Origin: Desulfuromonadales bacterium
GTDB lineage: Bacteria; Desulfobacterota; Desulfuromonadia; Desulfuromonadales; JACZKF01
Length of the DNA stretch: 15,106 nt
Direction of reading: 5' to 3'
NCBI GenBank assembly: GCA_014860175.1
Contig: JACZKF010000309.1
Span: 1 to 15,106, forward strand
Below, one piece after another: positions 6,494 through 12,932 of this stretch. The notes under the pieces are model-generated. The model saw only the letters and a program-made list of their open reading frames with translations. It had not been told where the DNA came from and searched no databases. The position numbers and the translations under genes were made by a program. How positions within the stretch are numbered: position 1 is the stretch's first letter; every line of letters starts with the position of its first letter.

Positions 6494-6679
6494 GTGGCGA
6501 AAAAATCGATGATGATCAAGGCCATGGGGCCTAAAAAGTTCAAGGTCCAGGATTACAATCGCTGCCCTCTGTGCGGCCGTCCCCGGGCGTATTACCGCAA
6601 ATTTGACATGTGCAGGATTTGCCTGCGCAAACTGGCGTCGGAAGGTAAAATCCCCGGCGTGATCAAGTCCAGTTGGTGA
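6494..6679 (+). CDS. rpsN: 30S ribosomal protein S14, zinc-binding type Z
   Basis: This is the short, zinc-binding form of S14 (61 aa), also called rpsZ; the zinc-free form of E. coli is about 100 aa. It carries Cys24/Cys27 (CPLC) and Cys40/Cys43 (CRIC), the four ligands of the type Z zinc knuckle. Around them are QDYNRC, GRPRAYYRKF and RICLRKLASEGKIPGV, ending in the typical Lys-Ser-Ser-Trp. The start is GTG 6494, with GGAGGA at 6483-6488. S14 joins S3 and S10 in the 30S head. Organisms with type Z S14 often keep a zinc-free copy elsewhere, under Zur control; none is in this window. Confidence 0.98.
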   Translation: MAKKSMMIKAMGPKKFKVQDYNRCPLCGRPRAYYRKFDMCRICLRKLASEGKIPGVIKSSW

Positions 6680-6698
6680 GAACGAAGGAGCTGCATCC

Positions 6699-7097
6699 AT
6701 GGCAATGACTGATCCTATCGCCGATCTGCTGACCCGTATCCGCAATGCCGGGATGGCGAAGCACCAGAAGCTGGACATCCCCTCATCCACCCTCAAGGTG
6801 GCGGTGGCGACCGTGCTTCGGGACCTCGGCTATATCAAGAACTACAAACTCATCAGCGATGAGAAGCAGGGTATCCTGCGGGTTTATCTCAAGTTCGATG
6901 ACGACAACCGGCACGTGATTCACGAAATCCGGCGGGTCTCTACCCCCGGCCGCCGGGTGTATGTCAGCAAGGACGAAATTCCGCTGGTGAAAAGCGGCCT
7001 TGGATGCGCTATTCTCTCGACCTCCAAAGGGGTTTTGGGTGATACGGCGGCGCGCCAGGCCCAGGTCGGCGGCGAGCTCATCTGCACCGTCTGGTAG
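6699..7097 (+). CDS. rpsH: 30S ribosomal protein S8
   Basis: S8 binds the central domain of 16S rRNA and in E. coli represses the spc operon. The 132-residue product is full length and begins MAMTDPIADLLTRIRNAG. ATG 6699 has AAGGAG at 6685-6690, 8 nt upstream; a second ATG at 6705 is less well placed. The C-terminal RNA-binding domain has RRVSTPGRRVYV, the conserved STSKGV at residues 107-112, and the ending GGELICTVW. It sits between rpsN and rplF, as in both E. coli and Bacillus. Confidence 0.99.
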   Translation: MAMTDPIADLLTRIRNAGMAKHQKLDIPSSTLKVAVATVLRDLGYIKNYKLISDEKQGILRVYLKFDDDNRHVIHEIRRVSTPGRRVYVSKDEIPLVKSGLGCAILSTSKGVLGDTAARQAQVGGELICTVW

Positions 7098-7123
7098 GAA
7101 TTACGGGTCAAGGAGCATTAAGA

Positions 7124-7663
7124 ATGTCACGAATCGGAAAAAAACCCATTCCTATCCCCGCTGGGGTCAAGGTGGCCCAGACCGGCAGAACCATCGATGT
7201 CGAGGGTCCCAAGGGGAAGTTGAGACGGGATATCGCCGAAGGGATCGACGTTGCTGTCGGGGCCGACCAGATTCTGGTGCAGCCGCTGACCGAGAGCAAA
7301 CGCAGTGATGCCCTGCACGGCCTATGCCGCACCCTGGTGGCCAATATGGTCGACGGGGTGACCAAGGGCTTTGAAAAAGTCCTGGAAATCAGTGGCGTCG
7401 GCTACCGGGCGGAGGTCAAGGGATCGACCCTCAACCTCTCTCTCGGCTACTCGCACCCGATTGAATATCCCCTGCCGGCTGGAATCACCGCCGAGGTGGA
7501 AAAGCAGACCAAGATCACCGTCCGCGGGATCGACAAGGAGCTGGTTGGTGCCACTGCAGCCAAAATTCGCTCCTTCCGGGAACCCGAGCCCTACAAGGGC
7601 AAAGGGATCAAATACGCCGGTGAGCGGATTTTGCGCAAGGCCGGCAAGACCGGCAAGAAATAA
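7124..7663 (+). CDS. rplF: 50S ribosomal protein L6
   Basis: L6 sits near the factor-binding stalk base of the 50S subunit, beside the sarcin-ricin loop. The 179-residue product is full length. It starts MSRIGKKPIPIPAGVKV and shows the two repeated L6 folds, the first around IDVEGPKGKL and the second around LEISGVGYRAEVKG, SLGYSHPIEYPLP and KITVRGIDKELVG. The family signature PEPYKGKGIKYAGE begins at residue 154. ATG 7124 follows AAGGAG at 7110-7115 by 8 nt. Confidence 0.99.
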   Translation: MSRIGKKPIPIPAGVKVAQTGRTIDVEGPKGKLRRDIAEGIDVAVGADQILVQPLTESKRSDALHGLCRTLVANMVDGVTKGFEKVLEISGVGYRAEVKGSTLNLSLGYSHPIEYPLPAGITAEVEKQTKITVRGIDKELVGATAAKIRSFREPEPYKGKGIKYAGERILRKAGKTGKK

Positions 7664-7686
7664 TCATTCTGGCAAGGAGAAAGACT

Positions 7687-8052
7687 GTGAACGTCGCAGG
7701 CAAAAGACGTCAGGCACGGTTGAAACGGCAGGTGCGGGTCCGCCGCAAGGTGAATGGTACGGCCGAGCGGCCAAGGCTGTGTATTTTTCGCAGCGCCAGA
7801 CACATTTACGCCCAGATCATCGAAGATGCCTCGGGTAAGACCCTGGTTACGGCATCGACTTTGACCAAAGACGCCGCCGGCGACGGGTATACCGGAAATA
7901 TCGAGGCGGCCAAGTCGGTCGGTGCGGCTGTCGCCCGCAAGGCTCTGGAACAAAATATCAAGCAGGTGGTCTTCGACCGCAATGGTTTCCTCTACCACGG
8001 GCGGATCAAGGCGCTTGCCGAGGCGGCCCGAGAAGCCGGCTTGTCTTTCTAG
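7687..8052 (+). CDS. rplR: 50S ribosomal protein L18
   Basis: L18 brings 5S rRNA into the central protuberance together with L5. The 121-residue product starts at GTG 7687, with AAGGAGAAAG at 7674-7683 upstream. The basic N-terminal tail (KRRQARLKRQVRVRRKVNG) is followed by ERPRLCIFRSARHIYAQII, the core of the fold, and by NIEAAKSVGAAVARKALEQ and the end signature VVFDRNGFLYHGRIKALAEA. This is standard L18 with no unusual insert. Its TAG stop lies 17 nt ahead of the preferred rpsE start. Confidence 0.99.
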   Translation: MNVAGKRRQARLKRQVRVRRKVNGTAERPRLCIFRSARHIYAQIIEDASGKTLVTASTLTKDAAGDGYTGNIEAAKSVGAAVARKALEQNIKQVVFDRNGFLYHGRIKALAEAAREAGLSF

Positions 8053-8056
8053 GATG

Positions 8057-8062
8057 AAGGAG
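8057..8062 (+). promoter_or_regulatory. Shine-Dalgarno that bears on the rpsE start
   Basis: AAGGAG is 1 nt from ATG 8064 but 7 nt from TTG 8070. Only the latter is a normal spacing. A weaker AGGA at 8051-8054 is 9 nt from the ATG and keeps that start possible. Confidence 0.65.
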
Positions 8063-8069
8063 AATGTCT

Positions 8070-8561
8070 TTGCTGCGCATCGATCCTAACGAGCTGAATC
8101 TGACGGACCGGGTCATCCATATCAACCGCTGCGCCAAGGTCGTCAAAGGGGGCCGTCGCTTCAGTTTTTCCGCCCTGGTGGTGGTCGGCGACGGTCAGGG
8201 GCATGTCGGTTTCGGCCTGGGCAAGGCCCGGGAAGTGCCGGAGGCCATCCGCAAAGGTGTAGAACGGGCGAAGAAGAGTCTGATCCGGGTACCTCTCCGG
8301 GAGCGGACCATCCCCTTCGACGTTCTGGGTAAATTCGGGGCCGGCAAGGTTTTGCTGAAGCCTGCTTCGGCCGGTACCGGGGTCATTGCTGGCGGGGCTG
8401 CCCGGGCGGTGTTGGAGGTCGCGGGTGTCGGTGACATCCTCTCCAAGTGCCTCGGCTCCAACAACCCCCACAATGTTGTCAAGGCCACCATGAATGCTCT
8501 GGGACAGCTGAAAAGCGCCGAGGAAGTCATGGCGCGCCGCGGTATAGTGGCCGGCGAGTAA
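8070..8561 (+). CDS. rpsE: 30S ribosomal protein S5 (TTG start preferred; ATG 8064 possible)
   Basis: S5 helps form the mRNA entry channel and affects decoding accuracy. Seen are VKGGRRFSFSALVVVGDG, GHVGFGLGKAREVPEAIRKG, the C-terminal KPASAGTGVIAGGAARAVLE and GSNNPHNVVKAT. The start is uncertain. ATG 8064 lies only 1 nt after the strong AAGGAG (8057-8062), and would need the weaker AGGA at 8051-8054. TTG 8070 is 7 nt from AAGGAG and gives MLRIDPNELNLTDRV, which resembles the N-terminus I remember for Desulfuromonadales S5. I therefore prefer the 163-residue TTG form over the 165-residue ATG form. The gene identity itself is not in doubt. Confidence 0.96.
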   Translation: MLRIDPNELNLTDRVIHINRCAKVVKGGRRFSFSALVVVGDGQGHVGFGLGKAREVPEAIRKGVERAKKSLIRVPLRERTIPFDVLGKFGAGKVLLKPASAGTGVIAGGAARAVLEVAGVGDILSKCLGSNNPHNVVKATMNALGQLKSAEEVMARRGIVAGE

Positions 8562-8585
8562 TCCCGACCGATAAGGAGAGGCATC

Positions 8586-8765
8586 ATGGCCGGACAAATC
8601 AAAGTTACACGGCTCAAGAGCGGTATTGGCCGCAATGAATACTTCACCCGGGTCCTGCACGGCATGGGCCTGACTCGACTGAACAAGACGGTGATTTTAA
8701 CGGATACCCCGGAAGTGCGAGGGATGATCCGCAAGGTTGCCCATATGGTTTCCGTCGAGGAATGA
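8586..8765 (+). CDS. rpmD: 50S ribosomal protein L30
   Basis: A 59-residue reading frame starts at ATG 8586 and ends at TGA 8763-8765. It begins MAGQIKVTRLKSGIGR and contains GMGLTRLNKTVILTDTPEVR, then GMIRKVAHMVSVEE, the complete bacterial L30 pattern and normal length. AAGGAGAGG at 8573-8581 is a good ribosome binding site 4 nt upstream. Its place between rpsE and rplO is the standard one. L30 is a small 50S protein that binds 23S rRNA and is missing from some bacterial lineages, so its presence is informative. Confidence 0.98.
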   Translation: MAGQIKVTRLKSGIGRNEYFTRVLHGMGLTRLNKTVILTDTPEVRGMIRKVAHMVSVEE

Positions 8766-8780
8766 GATAGAGGATTGAGC

Positions 8781-9221
8781 ATGGACCTGAGCAACCTGAA
8801 GCCGGCAATCGGCTCGACAAAAAACAGAAAGCGCCTTGGGCGCGGGCATGGCTCCGGCACGGGCAAAACGTCCGGCAAGGGGCATAAAGGGCAAAATGCC
8901 CGGGCCGGTGGCGGAGTGAAAGCTGGCTTCGAGGGTGGCCAGATGCCGATGCACCGGCGCCTGCCCAAGCGTGGTTTCCGCGCCATCGACAAGAAAGTCT
9001 ACGCCCTGGTCAATCTCGGGGATCTGGAAGCTTTTGACGCTGACAGCATCGTCGACCTGGAAGCCTTGGGTAAAGCGGGTCTGGTGAAGAGGCTCCTGGA
9101 CGGGGTGAAAATTCTTGGTGACGGGGAGTTGTCCAAGGCGGTCACCGTTCGGGCTCATAAATTCAGCAAGTCCGCGGTAGCCAAAATTGAGGCAGCCGGG
9201 GGCAAGGCCGAGGTTATCTAA
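8781..9221 (+). CDS. rplO: 50S ribosomal protein L15
   Basis: L15 is a late-assembly 50S protein. The start is ATG 8781, giving 146 residues beginning MDLSNLKPAIGSTK. An in-frame TTG at 8775 is rejected because it abuts the Shine-Dalgarno AGAGGA (8769-8774), while the ATG is 6 nt away. The long glycine-rich, basic N-terminal extension is clear (RKRLGRGHGSGTGKTSGKGH, KGQNARAGGGVKAGFEGGQM, PMHRRLPKRGF). The C-terminal globular part has VDLEALGKAGL, VKILGDGELSKAVTVRAHKF and SAVAKIEAAGGKAEVI. The stop is 1 nt from the secY start, and the secY Shine-Dalgarno lies within the last codons of rplO. Confidence 0.98.
   Translation: MDLSNLKPAIGSTKNRKRLGRGHGSGTGKTSGKGHKGQNARAGGGVKAGFEGGQMPMHRRLPKRGFRAIDKKVYALVNLGDLEAFDADSIVDLEALGKAGLVKRLLDGVKILGDGELSKAVTVRAHKFSKSAVAKIEAAGGKAEVI
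9210..9214 (+). promoter_or_regulatory. Shine-Dalgarno of secY inside the end of rplO
   Basis: GAGGT overlaps the last codons of rplO and lies 8 nt before the TTG start of secY at 9223. With a 1-nt gap between the genes, ribosomes finishing rplO probably feed secY initiation. Confidence 0.65.
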
Positions 9222-9222
9222 A

Positions 9223-10533
9223 TTGATCTCCAGCATCCAGAACATCATCAGCATTCCAGAGTTGCGGCGGCGCATCCTTTTTACCCTGGGGATGCTGACG
9301 GTTTACCGGGTTGGGTGCCATGTGCCCACCCCGGGGGTGGATGCCCAAGTTCTGGCGACCTTTTTCGAGGGGACGCAGGGCACGCTGCTCGGCCTGGTGA
9401 GCGCCTTCACCGGTGGCGCTCTCGAGCGGATGACCGTCTTCGCTCTCGGCATCATGCCCTACATCAGCGCCTCCATCATCCTGCAGCTGCTCACCGTGGT
9501 TTTCGAACCGGTGGAGCGGCTCTCCAAAGAGGGGGAGCAGGGGCGGAAGACGATTACCAAATGGACCCGCTACGGCACCATCGTTCTCTCCATTATCCAG
9601 GGGACGGGGATCGCCATCGGTCTGCAGACCATGCGCGGGCCGGCCGGACAACCGGTAGTGCCTGACCAGGGAATCGGATTCATCTTGCTGACGGTCATCA
9701 CTCTCACCGCCGGTACCGCTTTCATCATGTGGCTGGGAGAGCAGATCACCGAGCGCGGGATTGGGAACGGAATTTCCCTGATCATTTTTGCAGGCATCGT
9801 TGCCAATATCCCCGCTGCCATTGTCAACACCATCCGTCTGGCCCGAACCGGTGCCATCTCCGCCTTCATCATCATCGTGCTGCTGCTCGTCATGGCAGTG
9901 GTGGTGGCCGCCATTATCTTTATGGAGCGGGGGCAGAGGCGAGTGCCTATCCACTATGCCAAGCGGGTGGTGGGGATGCGCAGCTATGGCGGGCAGACCA
10001 GTCATCTGCCGCTCAAGATCAACATGAGCGGGGTTATCCCGCCGATCTTCGCCAGCTCCATCATCATGTTCCCGGCTACAGTCGCCAATCTGGTCGATGT
10101 CCCCTGGGTCCAGTCGGTCGCTTCGATGATGACCCCGACCCACTGGTTGTATAATCTTTTTTATGTTGCATTCATCATCTTCTTCTGCTACTTCTATACG
10201 GCTGTGACATTTAACCCAGTCGATGTGGCGGAGAATGTCAAAAAACAGGGGGGGTACATCCCTGGGATTCGTCCGGGTAAGGCCACTTCCGACTACCTCG
10301 ATGTGGTCCTCAGCCGTCTGACTTTTGCCGGGGCACTTTATGTGTCGGCAGTCTGCGTCCTCCCCACGGTTCTGATCGGCCAGCTCAACGTCCCTTTCTT
10401 TTTTGGCGGCACGTCACTGCTGATCGTCGTCGGGGTTGGACTGGATACGGCGGCACAGATCGAGGCCCACCTCATCTCCCGCTCCTATGAAGGCTTTATG
10501 AAAGGTGTTACCCTCAAGGGACGCCGGGGGTAG
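9223..10533 (+). CDS. secY: Preprotein translocase subunit SecY
   Basis: SecY is the inner-membrane channel of the Sec system, working with SecE, SecG and SecA, or with ribosomes through SRP. The start is TTG 9223, giving 436 residues beginning MISSIQNIISIPELRRRILF. An upstream TTG at 9187 would overlap rplO out of frame and is rejected. GAGGT at 9210-9214 is the likely ribosome binding site. The expected ten hydrophobic segments can be followed. The first is followed by PTPGVDAQ. IMPYISASIILQLL and WLGEQITERGIGNGISLIIF are hallmarks. The cytoplasmic loop RGQRRVPIHYAKRVVG begins near residue 236, then LPLKINMSGVIPPIFASS. The gene is normal length with no sign of damage. Confidence 0.98.
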   Translation: MISSIQNIISIPELRRRILFTLGMLTVYRVGCHVPTPGVDAQVLATFFEGTQGTLLGLVSAFTGGALERMTVFALGIMPYISASIILQLLTVVFEPVERLSKEGEQGRKTITKWTRYGTIVLSIIQGTGIAIGLQTMRGPAGQPVVPDQGIGFILLTVITLTAGTAFIMWLGEQITERGIGNGISLIIFAGIVANIPAAIVNTIRLARTGAISAFIIIVLLLVMAVVVAAIIFMERGQRRVPIHYAKRVVGMRSYGGQTSHLPLKINMSGVIPPIFASSIIMFPATVANLVDVPWVQSVASMMTPTHWLYNLFYVAFIIFFCYFYTAVTFNPVDVAENVKKQGGYIPGIRPGKATSDYLDVVLSRLTFAGALYVSAVCVLPTVLIGQLNVPFFFGGTSLLIVVGVGLDTAAQIEAHLISRSYEGFMKGVTLKGRRG

Positions 10534-10545
10534 GAGGCTGCTGGG

Positions 10546-11193
10546 ATGAATTTGATACTGCTCGGCCCTCCCGGAGCTGGGAAGGGAACCCAGGCGATAA
10601 TGTTGACCGATCGCTTCGGGATTCCACAGATTTCGACCGGCGAGATCCTGCGCAGCGCCGTCAAGGAAGAGACCCCCATGGGGGTTAAGGCCAAGTCGTT
10701 TATGGACGCTGGTGCCCTTGTCCCGGACGCGGTGGTGATCGGAATTGTGCTGGAGCGGCTGCAAAAGGCCGATTGCAAACCCGGGTTCATCCTTGACGGT
10801 TTCCCTCGGACGGTCGCCCAGGCCGATGCCCTCAAGGACAACCTCCGGGACCTTGAGAAAGACTTGACGGCAGTCCTTGCCCTGGAGGTCGATAACGATG
10901 CGCTGGTCGAACGGTTAACCGGCAGGCGCACTTGTCGTCAATGCGGGCGTGGATATCATCTGAAGTTTGATCCACCCCGGACGGCAGGCCAGTGTGATGT
11001 CTGCGGCGGCGAGCTCTACCAGCGGGACGACGACCGGGAAGAGACGATCCGCAAGCGGATGGAAGTCTACGACAGTCAGACGACCCCCCTGGTCGATTAT
11101 TACCAGCAGCAGGGGCTGCTGACGCGCATCAACGGAATGCAGGAGATCAGCGTGGTCCAGGAGAAGATCCTGGCAACGCTCCGGACGTTTTGA
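10546..11193 (+). CDS. adk: Adenylate kinase, zinc-type LID
   Basis: Adk interconverts ATP + AMP and 2 ADP in the cytoplasm. The 215-residue product is the long bacterial form. The P-loop GPPGAGKGT spans residues 7-15. The AMP-binding region has STGEILR at 30-36 (Glu33 where Asp is more usual) and DGFPRT at 84-89. The LID domain carries Cys130, Cys133, Cys150 and Cys153, the four-Cys zinc site known from Bacillus-type Adk; E. coli Adk has no zinc. RRDDD-type contacts appear as QRDDDREETIRKRMEVY. ATG 10546 follows GGAGG at 10532-10536. The secY-adk-map order matches Bacillus. Confidence 0.98.
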   Translation: MNLILLGPPGAGKGTQAIMLTDRFGIPQISTGEILRSAVKEETPMGVKAKSFMDAGALVPDAVVIGIVLERLQKADCKPGFILDGFPRTVAQADALKDNLRDLEKDLTAVLALEVDNDALVERLTGRRTCRQCGRGYHLKFDPPRTAGQCDVCGGELYQRDDDREETIRKRMEVYDSQTTPLVDYYQQQGLLTRINGMQEISVVQEKILATLRTF

Positions 11194-11194
11194 G

Positions 11195-11941
11195 GTGATC
11201 ATCCTCAAGTCTCTCCATGAATTGGAGCGGATGCGTGTCGCCGGTCGAATCGTCGCTGAGATTCTCGAACTGCTTCGTCAGCGAATGGTCCCGGGAGCCA
11301 CCAGCGGGGAACTCGACCGATTGGCGGAGGACGAATGCCAGCGTCGGGGTGTCCTCCCGGCCTTCAAGGGATATGGTGGTTTCCCTTACACCATCTGCGC
11401 CTCACCCAACGAGAAGGTAGTTCACGGCTTCCCCAACAATGAACCGTTGTGCGAAGGTGACATTCTGAGTATCGATTTTGGGGTGATTTACGACGGGTTC
11501 TACGGTGACGCCGCGATTACCGTCCCCATCGGGACGATCGATCGAGAGCGGGAAAAGCTTCTCCGAGTGACTCAGCAGGCCCTTGATCGGGCGATCGAGG
11601 CCGCCGTCCCCGGGGGCCGGCTTTCAGATATCTCCCATGCAGTTCAGGACTGGGTAGAGAAAGCAGGGTTCAGTGTCGTGCGGGAATTTGTCGGCCACGG
11701 AATCGGCCGGCAGCTGCACGAAGCTCCCCAAATTCCCAACTTTGGACCGGCAGGGCAGGGGCCGCGCCTGAAACCAGGCATGACCTTGGCAATCGAGCCG
11801 ATGATTAATGTTGGCAAGCACGAGGTAAAGATTTTGGCGGATGGGTGGACGGCAGTGACTGCCGACGGTAAGCCCTCAGCACATTTTGAACATACGGTGC
11901 TTGTCACCGATAACGGCCCGGAGATTCTGACCCGGATCTGA
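11195..11941 (+). CDS. map: Methionine aminopeptidase, type I
   Basis: Map removes the initiator Met from nascent proteins at the ribosome. The 248-residue product has the full type I set of metal ligands: Asp94 (SIDFG), Asp105 (GDAA), His168 (VGHGIGR), Glu201 (AIEPM) and Glu232 (FEHT). His77 (VVHGFP) and His175 match the substrate-side histidines. There is no N-terminal zinc-finger extension, so it is type Ia. GTG 11195 gives MIILKSLHELERMRVAGRI, as in related Map proteins. It begins 1 nt after the adk stop and has no ordinary Shine-Dalgarno upstream. A GAGGTGATC anti-SD match overlaps the start codon itself, so the true initiation point deserves checking. Confidence 0.96.
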   Translation: MIILKSLHELERMRVAGRIVAEILELLRQRMVPGATSGELDRLAEDECQRRGVLPAFKGYGGFPYTICASPNEKVVHGFPNNEPLCEGDILSIDFGVIYDGFYGDAAITVPIGTIDREREKLLRVTQQALDRAIEAAVPGGRLSDISHAVQDWVEKAGFSVVREFVGHGIGRQLHEAPQIPNFGPAGQGPRLKPGMTLAIEPMINVGKHEVKILADGWTAVTADGKPSAHFEHTVLVTDNGPEILTRI

Positions 11942-12011
11942 CGGTCCCATGAACGGAGACCGGGAGATCCATTTACGTTTTGATTGGCACTAACGGTAAA
12001 GGAATTCAACC
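11942..12011 (+). other. 70-nt map-rpmJ spacer, longest gap in the window
   Basis: This is the only gap longer than 45 nt. It has no infA, which sits here in Bacillus and many other bacteria. A short inverted repeat CGGTC/GACCG (11942-11946 and 11958-11962, 11-nt loop) has no following T run, so it is not a convincing terminator. A weak promoter-like pair, TTTACG (11972-11977) and GGTAAA (11995-12000) with 17-nt spacing, is possible but matches consensus poorly. A 14-codon ATG frame at 11949-11993 has no ribosome binding site. The AAAGGAA at 11998-12004 is the rpmJ ribosome binding site. Confidence 0.4.
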
Positions 12012-12125
12012 ATGAAAGTCCGAGCTTCCGTCAAGACCATGTGCGACAAATGCAAGGTCATCAGGCGCAAGGGGATCGTCAGGATCATTTGCGAAAATCC
12101 CAAGCACAAGCAGAGACAGGGATAA
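12012..12125 (+). CDS. rpmJ: 50S ribosomal protein L36, zinc-binding type
   Basis: This 37-residue protein is the complete L36, the smallest 50S protein, which binds 23S rRNA near the factor-binding region. It begins MKVRASVKTMCDKCKVIRRK. The zinc ligands Cys11, Cys14, Cys27 and His32 are all present, so this is the zinc-binding form. It ends PKHKQRQG before TAA. ATG 12012 follows AAAGGAA at 11998-12004 by 7 nt. It leads the alpha block, and rpsM follows after 12 nt. Confidence 0.98.
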   Translation: MKVRASVKTMCDKCKVIRRKGIVRIICENPKHKQRQG

Positions 12126-12137
12126 GGGGAGGAGATA

Positions 12138-12506
12138 TTGGCACGCATCGCAGGCATCGATTTACCGAGAAATAAGCGGATTGAGGTGGCTCTCACCTAC
12201 ATCTTCGGCCTCGGCCGCTCTTCATCCCAACGGATCCTCGGTCAGGCTGGAGTCGACATCAACACCCGCACCGATAATCTGACGGAAGTAGAGATCGGCC
12301 GCATCCGTGACGTCATCGACCATGATTTCAAAGTCGAGGGCGACCTGCGGCGCGAGGTGACGACCAACATCAAGCGACTTATGGACCTGGGCTGCTATCG
12401 CGGCCTGCGCCATCGTCGAGGCCTGCCGGCCCGGGGGCAAAGGACCAAAACCAATGCCCGGACCCGTAAAGGCCCTCGTAAGACGGTCGCCGGTAAGAAG
12501 AAATAA
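12138..12506 (+). CDS. rpsM: 30S ribosomal protein S13
   Basis: S13 lies in the 30S head and bridges to L5 and P-site tRNA. The 122-residue product begins at TTG 12138 as MARIAGIDLPRNKRIEVALT, the standard S13 start. GGAGGAG at 12128-12134 is a strong ribosome binding site. The helix-two-turn-helix region YIFGLGRSSSQRIL is followed by LRREVTTNIKRLMDLGCYRG, LRHRRGLPARGQRTKTNART and the basic tail RKGPRKTVAGKKK, which contacts tRNA. In E. coli S4 represses the alpha operon through a pseudoknot ahead of rpsM. With rpmJ only 12 nt upstream, such a fold would have to include the rpmJ coding sequence, and I did not recognise one. Confidence 0.99.
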   Translation: MARIAGIDLPRNKRIEVALTYIFGLGRSSSQRILGQAGVDINTRTDNLTEVEIGRIRDVIDHDFKVEGDLRREVTTNIKRLMDLGCYRGLRHRRGLPARGQRTKTNARTRKGPRKTVAGKKK

Positions 12507-12517
12507 GCGGAGGAACG

Positions 12518-12913
12518 ATGGCTAAGGCAGGTAAGAGAGTCGTACGCAAGAAGGTTGAGAAGAAGAATATCGCCAGCGGCGTGGCCCACATCCAGGCGAC
12601 CTTCAACAACACCATTGTCACCATCACGGATAATGCCGGCAACGTGATCTCCTGGTCGACCTGCGGCACCAAAGGGTTCAAGGGCTCCCGCAAGAGCACC
12701 CCCTTTGCCGCTCAGGTGGCGGCCGAAGACGCTGCCCGCAAAGCCCAGGAGCATGGCATGCGCAGCGTCGCAGTGCATGTCAAAGGGCCTGGAGCCGGGC
12801 GTGAGTCGGCTTTGCGGGCGCTGCAGGCGGCGGGGTTGAACGTTTCGGTGATCAAGGACGTGACACCGATTCCGCACAACGGTTGCCGCCCTCCCAAACG
12901 CAGAAGAGTCTAA
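12518..12913 (+). CDS. rpsK: 30S ribosomal protein S11
   Basis: S11 forms part of the 30S platform and contacts mRNA in the E-site region. The 131-residue product begins MAKAGKRVVRKKVEKKNIAS and has HIQATFNNTIVTITDNAGN, FKGSRKSTPFAAQVAAEDAA, VKGPGAGRESALRALQAAGL and the closing DVTPIPHNGCRPPKRRRV. The HNG near the end is the site where E. coli S11 carries an isoaspartate. ATG 12518 follows GCGGAGGAA at 12507-12515. It lies 11 nt after rpsM. Confidence 0.99.
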   Translation: MAKAGKRVVRKKVEKKNIASGVAHIQATFNNTIVTITDNAGNVISWSTCGTKGFKGSRKSTPFAAQVAAEDAARKAQEHGMRSVAVHVKGPGAGRESALRALQAAGLNVSVIKDVTPIPHNGCRPPKRRRV

Positions 12914-12918
12914 TTACC

Positions 12919-12926
12919 AAGGAGGT
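12919..12926 (+). promoter_or_regulatory. Near-consensus Shine-Dalgarno of rpsD
   Basis: AAGGAGGT is a full 8-nt anti-SD match, with GGAGG 7 nt before the TTG start at 12933. It supports that start and suggests strong initiation despite the weak codon. Confidence 0.85.
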
Positions 12927-12932
12927 TGAACG

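Noticed and set aside
11949..11993. A 14-codon ATG frame in the map-rpmJ gap
   Set aside because: It has no Shine-Dalgarno sequence, is very short and shows no resemblance to IF1 or another known peptide.
11984..11999. A sigma-54-like TTGGCAC element upstream of rpmJ
   Set aside because: The -24 half looks good, but the -12 half is missing: ten bases after the GG the sequence is AA where GC is required.
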